A stretch of 50,754 nt of DNA from Flavobacterium sp. (GCF_013822155.1 NZ_PNJW01000016.1:1-50754), one strand, 5' to 3'; positions 18,894-27,540 are shown, numbered from the stretch's first letter. Program-made: numbers and translations. Notes: generated by a model from the sequence alone, not told the origin.

Positions 18894-19793
18894 TTATTTT
18901 TTTGTTTTCTCTCTGAAAATCTGCTCTAAGTTCTTGCTTTTTAAATTCAATTGCAAGGTTTTTAAACCATTCTCAGTAGCAAAATCAAATAATTTAGAAC
19001 GCATATCTTCAGCAGAGATAAAGGTTAATTCCCAAATTAAATCATGTGTGTTTGTAGCCGATTTAAAATTTGGCAACGAAGCCAATAATTCTGTTGAAAT
19101 AGCTTTGTCAAATTCTACTTCAATCACTTGTTCCTGTTCTTCTGAAATAAGTTTATCCAATTTTTTGTCCGTCACAATTTTTCCGTGATTGATAATAATC
19201 ACACGGTCGCAAATGGCTTCTACTTCCTGCATGATATGAGTGGAAAGAAAAACTGTTTTGTCTTTTCCGATATTCTTGATGAGTTCTCGGATTTCTACTA
19301 ATTGATTTGGATCTAAACCTGTTGTGGGCTCATCTAAAATCAAAACTTCAGGATTATGTAATAGTGCCGTGGCTAATCCAACCCTTTGACGGTAACCTTT
19401 TGACAATTGACCTATCTTTTTAGTGCTTTCTGGAGTCAATCCGGTTAATTCAATCACTTCTTGGATTCGGGATTTATCAATTTTATACACATCAGCATTA
19501 AAGGCTAAATATTCGCGGACATATAAGTCTAAATATAATGGATTGTGTTCCGGCAAATAACCAACTATTCTCTGAACTTCTTTTTTAGATGAAATAACAT
19601 CTAAGCCGTTTACAGAAGCACTTCCTTCATCAGCTGTGATATACGTTGTCAAAATCTTCATTAAAGTAGATTTTCCGGCACCATTTGGACCTAAAAAGCC
19701 AACAATTTCTCCGTTTTTTACAGAAAATGAAATGTTGTCCAATGCTTTTTGATCTCCATAAATTTTAGAAATATTTTTGACTTCAATAGACAT
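18894..19793 (-). CDS. gldA: Gliding motility ABC transporter ATPase GldA
   Basis: ATP-binding subunit of an ABC transporter. Walker A GPNGAGKST is at 35-43, the signature LSKGYRQ at 130-136, Walker B VLILDEP at 150-156, and the switch His is in STHIMQEVEA. Length (299) and the start MSIEVKNISKIYGDQKALDNIS agree with Flavobacterium GldA, which works with membrane subunits GldF and GldG in gliding. Those partners are not in the window, as is usual for gldA. A generic ABC ATPase cannot be excluded by sequence alone, but the flavobacterial context favours GldA. Transcribed divergently from the pheA leader. Confidence 0.82.
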   Translation of the reverse strand: MSIEVKNISKIYGDQKALDNISFSVKNGEIVGFLGPNGAGKSTLMKILTTYITADEGSASVNGLDVISSKKEVQRIVGYLPEHNPLYLDLYVREYLAFNADVYKIDKSRIQEVIELTGLTPESTKKIGQLSKGYRQRVGLATALLHNPEVLILDEPTTGLDPNQLVEIRELIKNIGKDKTVFLSTHIMQEVEAICDRVIIINHGKIVTDKKLDKLISEEQEQVIEVEFDKAISTELLASLPNFKSATNTHDLIWELTFISAEDMRSKLFDFATENGLKTLQLNLKSKNLEQIFREKTKK

Positions 19794-19809
19794 AATTACA
19801 GATTTACAG

Positions 19810-19817
19810 CAAAAGTA
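19810..19817 (-). promoter_or_regulatory. Promoter of gldA
   Basis: Leftward TACTTTTG is an exact TAnnTTTG element. Transcription would start near 19804, giving a leader of about ten bases. Confidence 0.6.
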
Positions 19818-19852
19818 TAGTTTTTTATTTAACTCATTTTTTTTCAGAAAAG

Positions 19853-19860
19853 TATTTTTG
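19853..19860 (+). promoter_or_regulatory. Promoter of the pheA attenuator operon
   Basis: TATTTTTG is an exact -7 element. The inferred start near 19866 is about 40 bases before the leader-peptide ATG. No good -33 TTTG is visible. Confidence 0.6.
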
Positions 19861-19905
19861 TTAGAATATTTCCCTATATTAGCAAAACTAAATCACAACA
19901 TAAAG

Positions 19906-19995
19906 ATGATTTCACACAACACGTTTTATTATACTAATTTCTTTTATTTTTTCTTTGGGAAAAAGTCGGGATTGGTATTGTGTTATGTAAGGTAA
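19906..19995 (+). CDS. Phe/Tyr-rich leader peptide of the pheA attenuator
   Basis: A 29-residue open frame (ATG at 19906, TAA at 19993) with no enzyme-like features. Its middle reads TFYYTNFFYFFFG: six Phe codons and three Tyr codons within 11 codons (19924-19956), with one more Tyr at 19984. It sits between the promoter and a terminator hairpin, directly before prephenate dehydratase. This is the design of a translation-dependent attenuator: ribosomes stalling for charged tRNA-Phe (or tRNA-Tyr) would free the antiterminator strand, which begins within the leader peptide, 7 bases past the last Phe codon. A longer frame from 19777 exists, but it starts inside gldA, upstream of the promoter. 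Confidence 0.88.
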   Translation: MISHNTFYYTNFFYFFFGKKSGLVLCYVR

Positions 19996-20028
19996 ATTTT
20001 TTAATTCAAAACAATATAAATCCCGATT
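19964..20028 (+). promoter_or_regulatory. Antiterminator helix of the pheA attenuator
   Basis: Bases 19964-19981 (AGTCGGGATTGGTATTGT) can pair with 20011-20028 (ACAATATAAATCCCGATT) in an 18-position helix with a single G-A mismatch and two G-U pairs. The right strand contains the left arm of the terminator, so the two structures exclude each other. The left strand lies within codons 20-26 of the leader peptide. A ribosome that reaches the stop codon (19993) should disrupt the end of this helix, while one stalled at the first Phe/Tyr codons should leave it free. Confidence 0.8.
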
Positions 20029-20048
20029 CATTGAGTCGGGATTTTTTT
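20018..20048 (+). terminator. Attenuator terminator before pheA
   Basis: AAATCCCGATTC (20018-20029) pairs with GAGTCGGGATTT (20033-20044) as a 12-bp stem with one G-U pair and an ATT loop, followed by a run of seven T (20042-20048). It ends only 11 bases before the pheA start codon. Confidence 0.92.
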
Positions 20049-20059
20049 ATGCTCAAAAT

Positions 20060-20893
20060 ATGGATATTACAATTGCAATTCAGGGAATTAAAGGGTCGTT
20101 TCACCATCAGGTGGCTCAAGAATATTTTAAAAAGAAGGGTACTATTTTGGAGTGTAATTCTTTTGAATCCGTTGTGAAATCTATGGTGGAAAGTAAAGCG
20201 AATAACGGAATTATGGCATTAGAAAACTCTATTGCAGGTTCAATTATCCCAAATTATGCTTTAATCGATCGAAATAATCTTCATATCATTGGCGAGCATT
20301 ATTTAGATATTCAATTGGATTTTATGGTCTTAAAGGGACAATCTATAGATGATATAAAAGAAATTCATTCGCACCCCATAGCTTTGTTGCAATGTGGCGT
20401 TTTTTTGAGTCAATATCCAACTATTAAATTAGTAGAAAGTAGTGATACTGCGGCTGCGGCACAAAATATAAAACAGAATAATTTAAAAGGCATAGCTGCT
20501 TTGGCAAGTCCGGTTGCAGCTCAATTGTATGAATTGGAAACCTTGTTTTCGGCTATTCATACTGTCAAAAGCAATAAAACAAGATTTGTAGTGTTGAAAA
20601 CAAAAAATAAAGAATTACCCAAAGAAGAAATCAATAAAGCATCTATAAAATTTGAATTAGATGATACTCCCGGAAGTTTAGCAACGGTTTTAAATGTGAT
20701 GAATAATTGTAAATTGAACTTAACCAAAATCCAATCAATGCCAATTATCGAAAGCCCTTTTCAATATTCTTTTTTTGTGGATGCTGTTTTTGAAAAATAC
20801 AAGCACTATGAAAAAGCAAAAAAATTATTGGAAATTATGACTACTCATTTTAAGGTTTTAGGAGAGTATAAAAGAGGAAATCAAACGCAATAG
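20060..20893 (+). CDS. pheA: Prephenate dehydratase with ACT domain
   Basis: Converts prephenate to phenylpyruvate for phenylalanine synthesis. The catalytic TRF motif is at 174-176 (NKTRFVVL), with MALENSIAGSI near 52-62 and ESSDTAAAA near 126-134. An ACT domain covers about 195-270 with DDTPGSLATVL. In most Phe-inhibited enzymes the ACT domain carries ESRP; here the place reads LTKIQSMP, so allosteric Phe binding may be altered. At 277 residues it is a normal monofunctional enzyme without chorismate mutase, which is supplied by the next gene. Controlled by the Phe/Tyr attenuator. Confidence 0.95.
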   Translation: MDITIAIQGIKGSFHHQVAQEYFKKKGTILECNSFESVVKSMVESKANNGIMALENSIAGSIIPNYALIDRNNLHIIGEHYLDIQLDFMVLKGQSIDDIKEIHSHPIALLQCGVFLSQYPTIKLVESSDTAAAAQNIKQNNLKGIAALASPVAAQLYELETLFSAIHTVKSNKTRFVVLKTKNKELPKEEINKASIKFELDDTPGSLATVLNVMNNCKLNLTKIQSMPIIESPFQYSFFVDAVFEKYKHYEKAKKLLEIMTTHFKVLGEYKRGNQTQ

Positions 20894-20923
20894 ATTAATT
20901 GAAGAGGAATCAAAAAAACACCT

Positions 20924-20931
20924 TATTTTTA
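20924..20931 (+). promoter_or_regulatory. Possible internal promoter before DAHP synthase
   Basis: TATTTTTA is 7 of 8 to TAnnTTTG and has TTG at 20899-20901, 22 bases upstream. It could allow DAHP synthase expression independent of the attenuator. Confidence 0.35.
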
Positions 20932-20947
20932 CAACAGAATTATAATT

Positions 20948-22030
20948 ATGGAAAATAAAATTGAATTAAGAACTTGGTTAAACGACTTTAAATTATCACA
21001 TCCATTAGTGATTGCCGGTCCATGTAGTGCTGAAACCGAAGACCAAGTATTAAAAATAGCTCATGAATTAAAAAATTCAGATGTCAGTATTTTTCGAGCG
21101 GGAATCTGGAAACCACGAACCAGACCCGGCGGATTTGAAGGAGTAGGAGCCATTGGTTTAAAATGGTTGCAAAAAGCAAAAGCAGAAACCGGATTACTCA
21201 TGGCTGTTGAAGTGGCTAATGCCAATCATGTGCAATTAGCACTTGAACATGATATTGATGTGTTTTGGATTGGAGCACGAACAACCGTAAACCCTTTTGC
21301 GGTTCAGGAAATAGCGGATGCATTAAAAAACACTGACAAAATAGTGTTATTAAAAAACCCTGTAAATCCTGATTTGTCTTTATGGATTGGTGGTTTGGAG
21401 CGGTTATACCAAGCGAATATTCAAAAACTGGGAGTAATTCACAGAGGTTTTTCTACCTATGAGAAAACAAAATACCGCAATAATCCCGAATGGCAAATAG
21501 CTATCGATTTGCAAAATAAATTCCCTGATTTGCCCTTGATTTGTGATCCTTCACACATTACAGGTCGGCGAGATATGATTCAGGAAATATCACAACAGGC
21601 ACTCGATTTAAATTACGACGGATTAATCATTGAAACACATATTGATCCCGATAACGCATGGAGTGATGCGGCTCAACAAGTGACTCCAACTGTTTTAAAA
21701 CAGATTTTTAAAGACCTAAAAGTTCGAAAAACATCCGATGAAGCCGATGAATTTAATCAACGAATGAATCAATTGCGAACCCAAATTGACGATTTTGATC
21801 GAAAGTTATTGGAAACTTTGGGAAGCAGAATGAAAATTGCAGATAAAATAGGAGCATTGAAAAAAGAAAAAAATGTGGCTGTTTTACAAAACAAAAGGTG
21901 GCAGGAATTATTAGAAAAAATGATTTTAGATGGCAACCAAAAAGGGTTAAGCGAAGAATTTATTATTCATTTATTCAAAGCAATTCACCAAGAAAGTATC
22001 AGTCACCAAGAAAAGATTATCAATTCCTGA
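20948..22030 (+). CDS. Bifunctional DAHP synthase / chorismate mutase
   Basis: Catalyses the first step of the shikimate pathway and the chorismate-to-prephenate step. The N-terminal 260 residues are a KDPG-type DAHP synthase: VIAGPCSAETEDQ near 22, RAGIWKPRTRPGGFEG near 50, WIGARTTVNPF near 98, and PLICDPSHITGRRD near 198. The C-terminal about 90 residues (LRTQIDDFDRKLLETLGSRM ... IGALKKEKNVAVLQNKRW) are an AroQ-type chorismate mutase. The fusion channels flux toward prephenate, the substrate of the PheA encoded 54 bases upstream. In flavobacteria I recall an aminotransferase and prephenate dehydrogenase between these genes; here both are absent. Confidence 0.95.
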   Translation: MENKIELRTWLNDFKLSHPLVIAGPCSAETEDQVLKIAHELKNSDVSIFRAGIWKPRTRPGGFEGVGAIGLKWLQKAKAETGLLMAVEVANANHVQLALEHDIDVFWIGARTTVNPFAVQEIADALKNTDKIVLLKNPVNPDLSLWIGGLERLYQANIQKLGVIHRGFSTYEKTKYRNNPEWQIAIDLQNKFPDLPLICDPSHITGRRDMIQEISQQALDLNYDGLIIETHIDPDNAWSDAAQQVTPTVLKQIFKDLKVRKTSDEADEFNQRMNQLRTQIDDFDRKLLETLGSRMKIADKIGALKKEKNVAVLQNKRWQELLEKMILDGNQKGLSEEFIIHLFKAIHQESISHQEKIINS

Positions 22031-22044
22031 TTCCTTAAAACTCG

Positions 22045-22052
22045 TATATTTG
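22045..22052 (+). promoter_or_regulatory. Promoter of rsgA, possibly giving a leaderless mRNA
   Basis: TATATTTG is an exact -7 element, only four bases before the rsgA ATG (22057). If used, transcription would begin at or very near the start codon. Confidence 0.5.
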
Positions 22053-22056
22053 CTTC

Positions 22057-23025
22057 ATGACAGGAATCGTTTATAAATCTACCGGAAGTTGGTACACCGT
22101 TAAAGCCGATAATAATCAAATCTATGATTGTCGGATTAAGGGTAAATTCCGCATGAAAGGAATTAAAAGCACAAATCCAATTGCAGTAGGAGATGTGGTT
22201 GATTTTGAAATTGACGAAACTTCCGATGCTATCACCGGCTCCATTCATCATATTCATGATCGAAAAAATTATATTGTTCGAAAATCAGTCAATCTTTCTA
22301 AACAAACACACATCATTGCTTCGAACATTGATATTGTTTTTTTGATTGTTACTATCAATAACCCAATTACCACAACAAGTTTTATCGACCGATTTTTAGT
22401 TACTGCGGAAGCTTATCATATCAAAGCTGTGTTGCTTTTTAATAAGATTGACACTTTTGATGAGGCCATGTCGGGTGAACAATTGTTTTTACAACATGTT
22501 TATACTCAAATTGGATACGATTGTTTGCGGGTTTCTGCAAAAAACGGAAGTGGATTAGACCAATTAAAAGAAATGATGCAAGGGAAAGTTTGTATGTTTT
22601 CAGGTCATTCCGGTGTTGGTAAATCCACTTTAGTAAATGCCTTGGAACCAACATTAAATTTAAAGACCAAAGAAATATCTGACTTACACCAGCAAGGACA
22701 ACACACAACAACTTTTGCTGAAATGTTTGATTTGACTTTTGGGTCTAAAATAATCGACACCCCCGGAATCCGTGGCTTTGGTATTGTGGATATGGAAAAA
22801 CAGGAAATAAAAGGTTATTTTCCGGAATTTTTCAAACTAGAAGACCAATGCAAATTCAACAATTGTTTGCACAAAGATGAACCGAATTGTGCAATTAAAA
22901 AAGCATTAGAAGAAGACAAAATTGCTTGGTCACGTTACAGAAGTTACCTTCAAATTTTGGAAGGCGACGAGGAACAATACCGCAACGATATTTATGCTGA
23001 GGGACGAAATCTGGATTTAGAGTAA
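22057..23025 (+). CDS. rsgA: Ribosome small-subunit-dependent GTPase A
   Basis: A circularly permuted GTPase that acts in late maturation of the 30S subunit. An OB-fold precedes the G domain (about 1-70). The G motifs appear in the permuted order: G4 NKID near 128, G1 GHSGVGKSTLVN near 184, and G3 DTPGIRGFG near 230. The C-terminal zinc knuckle is CKFNNCLHKDEPNC. Length is normal. It lies 26 bases after the DAHP synthase and 21 before dtd, so it is probably also read through from the aromatic operon. Confidence 0.96.
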   Translation: MTGIVYKSTGSWYTVKADNNQIYDCRIKGKFRMKGIKSTNPIAVGDVVDFEIDETSDAITGSIHHIHDRKNYIVRKSVNLSKQTHIIASNIDIVFLIVTINNPITTTSFIDRFLVTAEAYHIKAVLLFNKIDTFDEAMSGEQLFLQHVYTQIGYDCLRVSAKNGSGLDQLKEMMQGKVCMFSGHSGVGKSTLVNALEPTLNLKTKEISDLHQQGQHTTTFAEMFDLTFGSKIIDTPGIRGFGIVDMEKQEIKGYFPEFFKLEDQCKFNNCLHKDEPNCAIKKALEEDKIAWSRYRSYLQILEGDEEQYRNDIYAEGRNLDLE

Positions 23026-23046
23026 CCTTTTCCCATCACCAAAAAA

Positions 23047-23499
23047 ATGAAAGCAGTCCTCCAAAGAGTTTCAAAATCTTCTGTAACTATTGATGAAAAA
23101 ATTGTTGCTTCCATTCAAAATGGAATAGTAGTTCTTTTGGGAATAGAAGAATCTGATACGAATGAAGATATTGAATGGCTTTCGTTAAAAATTGTAAACC
23201 TCAGAATTTTTGATGACACTAATGGTGTGATGAATCTTTCGGTTAAAGAAATTTCAGGAGAGCTGATTGTAGTTAGTCAATTTACACTTCATGCTTCTAC
23301 CAAAAAAGGGAATAGACCCAGCTATATAAAAGCGGCAAAACCCGAAATAGCCATTCCGCTTTATGAAAAATTCATACATCAAATAACACTCGATTTAGGC
23401 AAAAATGTTCAAACCGGTCAGTTTGGGGCTGATATGAAAGTGGCCCTTATAAATGATGGTCCTGTGACAATTCTTATTGATACAAAAAACAAAGAATAA
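23047..23499 (+). CDS. dtd: D-aminoacyl-tRNA deacylase
   Basis: Hydrolyses D-aminoacyl-tRNA (and Gly-tRNA-Ala) to protect translation. The start MKAVLQRVSKSSVTID, the active-site SQFTLHAST near 78-86 and the cross-subunit NDGPVTILIDT near 136-146 are all standard. The 150 residues match the family. It is close behind rsgA in the same direction. Confidence 0.96.
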   Translation: MKAVLQRVSKSSVTIDEKIVASIQNGIVVLLGIEESDTNEDIEWLSLKIVNLRIFDDTNGVMNLSVKEISGELIVVSQFTLHASTKKGNRPSYIKAAKPEIAIPLYEKFIHQITLDLGKNVQTGQFGADMKVALINDGPVTILIDTKNKE

Positions 23500-23616
23500 A
23501 ATTTGTTTTATATCAGAATTCTTTTAAATTTGGAAACCACAATTTCCGAAAAACAGAACAATTTATTTTTTATCATAGGCGAAGAATTTCTTCGCTAAAC
23601 CTATCTATTTTTTATC

Positions 23617-25512
23617 ATGAAATTTAAAACCGGAATTGTTTTTTTTCTACTATTCGCCTATTCAAATACATTTTCACAAGCTATTACTGACTTTCTGATT
23701 CCTAAAGAATTGTCAGAAAATGCAAATGCGATAGTCAAAGAATCAAAAGAAAAATTAGAAATTATAAACTCTAAAAAAATGGTTTATCAGGTTTCTAAAA
23801 AAATTATTGTTCTGAATGAAAAAGGGGATGAAGCGGCAGCATCTTATATTTATTATAATAACGAAAGAAACATCAAAACACTTGAAGTAAAAGTGTATAA
23901 TATGATGGGGAATGAAATAAAAAAAATAAAAAAATCAGATTTTAAAGATGTTGCTTCTCAAGATGGATTTTCATTACAACAAGATGGTAGAATAAAATAT
24001 GCTGATTATACCGCCACTACGTATCCTTATTTATTGCACTTTACTTATTCCTATGAAACATCAGATACTGCTTTTTTACCTCGCTGGACACCGTTTGACG
24101 ATTATTTAGTAAGTGTTGAAAATGCCAGTATGGAAGTCATTTATGATTCATCAGTAGGTTTTAGAAAATCTGAAAAGAATTTTGAAGGTTATACAATTCA
24201 AAAAGTTGAAACATCAAATTCAATAAAATATACACTTTCCAATTTGCAGGCTCAAAAAAGAGAGCCTTATGGTTTATCACCTGATGAATATTTTCCAAAA
24301 GTATTTTTCGCTTTGAATCATTTTTACCTGAAAGGTTATGAAGGGAACGCTTCTACTTGGAAAGAATTAGGTGAATGGTTTTATGAAAAATTGTATAAAT
24401 CACAAACCGAATTATCTCCTGAAACAGTCACAAAAATTAAACAACTTACCGCAAATGCTGTTACAGATGAGGAAAAGGCTAGAATTGTTTATCAATATGT
24501 GCAAGATAAAACTAGATATGTTTCCATTCAACTAGGAATTGGAGGTTGGCAACCCATGTTAGCTAAAGATGTTGACCGTCTTGGGTATGGAGATTGTAAA
24601 GCACTTACTAATTATACTTATTCATTGTTAAAAGCAGTTGGAGTTACATCCTATCACACTGTCATTCAAAACGATATTTATAAATATGATTTTGATGAAG
24701 ACTTTCCAATTATTCAAGGGAATCATATGATTTTATGTATTCCGGCAAAAGATAATATTTGGGTAGAATGTACTAGTCAAAAAAATGCTTTAGGCTACAT
24801 TGGAAGATCAAACGAAGACAGAAAAGTGTTGATAGTAACCCCGGAAGGAGGTCAAATCGTGACTACAAAAAAATATTTGACGAAAGACAATCAACAGATT
24901 ACTAAAGCAAAAGGTAAATTAGATATTTCAGGCACGCTTCAAGTCAACATGAATAGATCTTTTCAAGGTTCACAAATAGATTTTAGAACACATTTAGAAT
25001 CAAAAACACCTAGAGAGCAAGAAGAATATTATAGAAAAGTTTGGGATTATTATAATTCCTTAAAAATAAAATCGTATACAACCCAAAGAAATCAAGATAA
25101 ATCAACATGGGAAGAAAAATTTGATTTAGAAATTGAAAAATATGCTTCTGTTTTAGGGAATCGTTATCTCATTCCATTAAATGTTTTTAGTAGAGATGTG
25201 TCTATTCCTGATAAAACAAGAAACAGAAAACAGCCGCTTAAAATTTTAAGAGGTTATGTTGATTCGGACGAAATAGAAATTGAAATTCCGGATGGATTTA
25301 CAATAGAAGCTTTGCCGGAACCGGTTCTAATTCAAAATAAATTTGGTTCTTATGAAGCTAAAGTAACCATGAAAAATAATATAATGCAATACAGCAGAAA
25401 AATACAAATCAATGAAGGTGACTATTCTAAAGAGGATTATTTGCTTTACAGAGATTTTATGACAGAAATAAATAAATTTGATAATAGTAAAGCATCCTTA
25501 ATCATTAAATAA
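23617..25512 (+). CDS. DUF3857 / transglutaminase-like secreted protein, catalytic residues present
   Basis: Signal peptide at residues 1-20 (ending NTFSQ). The N-terminal half is a DUF3857 beta domain, and the middle a transglutaminase-like cysteine peptidase fold: RYVSIQLGIGGWQP, then RLGYGDCKALTNY with Cys327, NHMIL with His370 and WVECTSQ. These are the expected catalytic positions, so it may be an active periplasmic enzyme, though no substrate is known for this family. A C-terminal beta domain follows. It is the first of three tandem paralogs separated by 8 and 1 bases. The 118-base gap before it contains a hairpin (GCGAAGAA/TTCTTCGC) but no clear terminator. Confidence 0.88.
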   Translation: MKFKTGIVFFLLFAYSNTFSQAITDFLIPKELSENANAIVKESKEKLEIINSKKMVYQVSKKIIVLNEKGDEAAASYIYYNNERNIKTLEVKVYNMMGNEIKKIKKSDFKDVASQDGFSLQQDGRIKYADYTATTYPYLLHFTYSYETSDTAFLPRWTPFDDYLVSVENASMEVIYDSSVGFRKSEKNFEGYTIQKVETSNSIKYTLSNLQAQKREPYGLSPDEYFPKVFFALNHFYLKGYEGNASTWKELGEWFYEKLYKSQTELSPETVTKIKQLTANAVTDEEKARIVYQYVQDKTRYVSIQLGIGGWQPMLAKDVDRLGYGDCKALTNYTYSLLKAVGVTSYHTVIQNDIYKYDFDEDFPIIQGNHMILCIPAKDNIWVECTSQKNALGYIGRSNEDRKVLIVTPEGGQIVTTKKYLTKDNQQITKAKGKLDISGTLQVNMNRSFQGSQIDFRTHLESKTPREQEEYYRKVWDYYNSLKIKSYTTQRNQDKSTWEEKFDLEIEKYASVLGNRYLIPLNVFSRDVSIPDKTRNRKQPLKILRGYVDSDEIEIEIPDGFTIEALPEPVLIQNKFGSYEAKVTMKNNIMQYSRKIQINEGDYSKEDYLLYRDFMTEINKFDNSKASLIIK

Positions 25513-25520
25513 CAAAACGC

Positions 25521-27539
25521 ATGAAAAGAGTAATTTTAGTAGTATTTCTAGTTGTTTTTCAAACAATGAATTTTGCACAGGAACTCAAATTTGGTAAAGT
25601 TTCAAAAGAAGAACTTGAAGAAACAAAACACCCTTTAGATCCCAATGCACCAGCCGCTATTTTATCAAAAAAATATACGGTGAAGTATGAATATCAGCAG
25701 AATATAGGTTTTGTTCAAATTCGGGAAATAACCATGCGAATAAAAATTTATACGCAAGAAGGATTTGAATATGCTGATTATATGGCTCCTTTTTATAACT
25801 CAAAAAGTGCCCGAGAAACGGTTTCTAAAGTAAATGGGACTACCTATAATTTGGAAAGCGGTAAAATCACGGAGACAAAATTAAAAAGTGACCAAGTATT
25901 TGAAAATGAAGTTACTAAATATAGATCTGAACTAAAATTCACGATGCCTAATGTGAAGCCGGGTTCCGTGTTGGAATATAAATATGAAATACGCTCACCT
26001 TTTGAGCAAAATATTGACCAAGTTGAATGTCAATATGAAATTCCTTTGAATAAGTTAGACGTGAAAATTTCTATTCCTGATTATTACACTGTTAAACCTT
26101 CAACAAAAGGCTATTTTCCCATAAATTTAAAGCAATCTAAGGAAAATACAAGTTTTACGCTGATGAGTACAGAAAGAACTAATTCAGGAGGAACTTTTAA
26201 TACTGTTTCAAGTCAAACTTATGCGGATAATTATACCTATACTAGTAATGTTTATAGTGTAACCATGTCTAATGTTCCTGCCATTAAACAAGAACCTTAT
26301 GTAGATAACTTAAGCAATTATAAGGCTACAATAAATATGGAAGTGGTTGGATATCAATTTCCTGGTCAGTTGTATAAAAGTTATGCTCAAACATGGGATG
26401 ATGTTGTAAAATCAATTTATGAGAGTGAAAATTTTGGTGGAGAATTAAAAAAAACAGGTTATTTTGAACAAGATTTAGACAAAGTAATCAGTGACATTCC
26501 TATTCAAACTGATAGGATGGCTGCCGTTTTAGAATTTTGTAAAAGCAGAATTAAATGGAATGACTATTATAGTTTTTATTCACGAGATGGTGTTAAAGAT
26601 GCTTACAAAAAAGGAGTTGGCAATTCTGGAGACATCAATTTGAATTTGATTAATATGCTCAATTACGCCGGATTAATTGCTAACCCAATTTTAGTAAGTA
26701 CGAAAAGTCATGGCATACCTTTGTTTCCAACTTTAGAAGGTTTTAATTATGTTGTAGCCGGAGTTGAATTAAATGGCAGTTTTTATTTATTGGATGCTTC
26801 TGATAAATTTTCTATCGTAAATGTACTTCCCGAAAGAGCTATCAATTGGAGTGGAAGATTGATTAAAAAATCCGGCGGCTATGAAGAAGTTTCTTTGTTC
26901 CCATCAACAGCTTCTCAGGAAAACAGTATTGTAAGTTTTTCACTAAAAGAAGATGCCAAAATAATTGGTAAAAGAAGAGTACAATACACCTCTTATTTGG
27001 CCAAGAACTTTCGTGAAAAATATGTAAATGTTTCAAAAGAAAGTTATTTAGAAAAAATGGAAAGTAATTATGAAGGGATTGATATTTCAAATCATGAAGT
27101 GACAAATGATAAAGAATTGTATCAACCGGTTTCTGAAACGTATGATTTTGAAATGGCCAATGTAGCAGATAAAATTGGCAATACAATAGTGTTTTCACCA
27201 ATGTTTTTTCTAGCTACAAGCACTAATCCGTTCAAGTCTGAAACACGGGAATACCCCATCGATTTTGTATATCCAATAAAATCGAGACAAACATTCACGG
27301 TTACTATTCCGGAAGGTTATGCCATAGAAAGTATTCCTGCACCTCTCAATATTGCCATGCCAGAAAATTTGGGAAGTTACCGATACACTATTCAAAAAAC
27401 AGACACAACGGTTCAGTTAGTAGTTCAATACGAAATTAATAAAGCCTATATTTCACAAGATTATTATGATTTCGTAAAAGATTTTTTTAAGCAAATTGTT
27501 GACAAAGAGGCTGAGAAAGTTGTCTTAAAAAAATTATAG
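25521..27539 (+). CDS. DUF3857 family protein, transglutaminase fold without catalytic Cys
   Basis: A paralog of the preceding protein, with signal peptide 1-20 (ending NFAQ) and the motif FGKVSKEELEETKHPLDPNA, shared almost exactly with the next paralog. The transglutaminase-like region reads GVGNSGDINLNLINML: the catalytic Cys is replaced by Ile372. The catalytic His region reads FNYVVAGVEL, with Tyr or Val instead of His, while LLDAS is kept. It is therefore probably a non-enzymatic binding protein. Same operon, exported. Confidence 0.87.
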   Translation: MKRVILVVFLVVFQTMNFAQELKFGKVSKEELEETKHPLDPNAPAAILSKKYTVKYEYQQNIGFVQIREITMRIKIYTQEGFEYADYMAPFYNSKSARETVSKVNGTTYNLESGKITETKLKSDQVFENEVTKYRSELKFTMPNVKPGSVLEYKYEIRSPFEQNIDQVECQYEIPLNKLDVKISIPDYYTVKPSTKGYFPINLKQSKENTSFTLMSTERTNSGGTFNTVSSQTYADNYTYTSNVYSVTMSNVPAIKQEPYVDNLSNYKATINMEVVGYQFPGQLYKSYAQTWDDVVKSIYESENFGGELKKTGYFEQDLDKVISDIPIQTDRMAAVLEFCKSRIKWNDYYSFYSRDGVKDAYKKGVGNSGDINLNLINMLNYAGLIANPILVSTKSHGIPLFPTLEGFNYVVAGVELNGSFYLLDASDKFSIVNVLPERAINWSGRLIKKSGGYEEVSLFPSTASQENSIVSFSLKEDAKIIGKRRVQYTSYLAKNFREKYVNVSKESYLEKMESNYEGIDISNHEVTNDKELYQPVSETYDFEMANVADKIGNTIVFSPMFFLATSTNPFKSETREYPIDFVYPIKSRQTFTVTIPEGYAIESIPAPLNIAMPENLGSYRYTIQKTDTTVQLVVQYEINKAYISQDYYDFVKDFFKQIVDKEAEKVVLKKL

Positions 27540-27540
27540 T

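Noticed and set aside
19777..19905. Longer in-frame extension of the Phe/Tyr leader peptide
   Set aside because: It begins inside the gldA coding region and upstream of the promoter element at 19853, so it would not be on the transcript; the ATG at 19906 fits the attenuator model.
23500..23616. Hairpin GCGAAGAA/TTCTTCGC as terminator before the DUF3857 genes
   Set aside because: The T-run does not follow the stem directly, the loop is one base unless pairs open, and the gap is short; read-through is equally likely.
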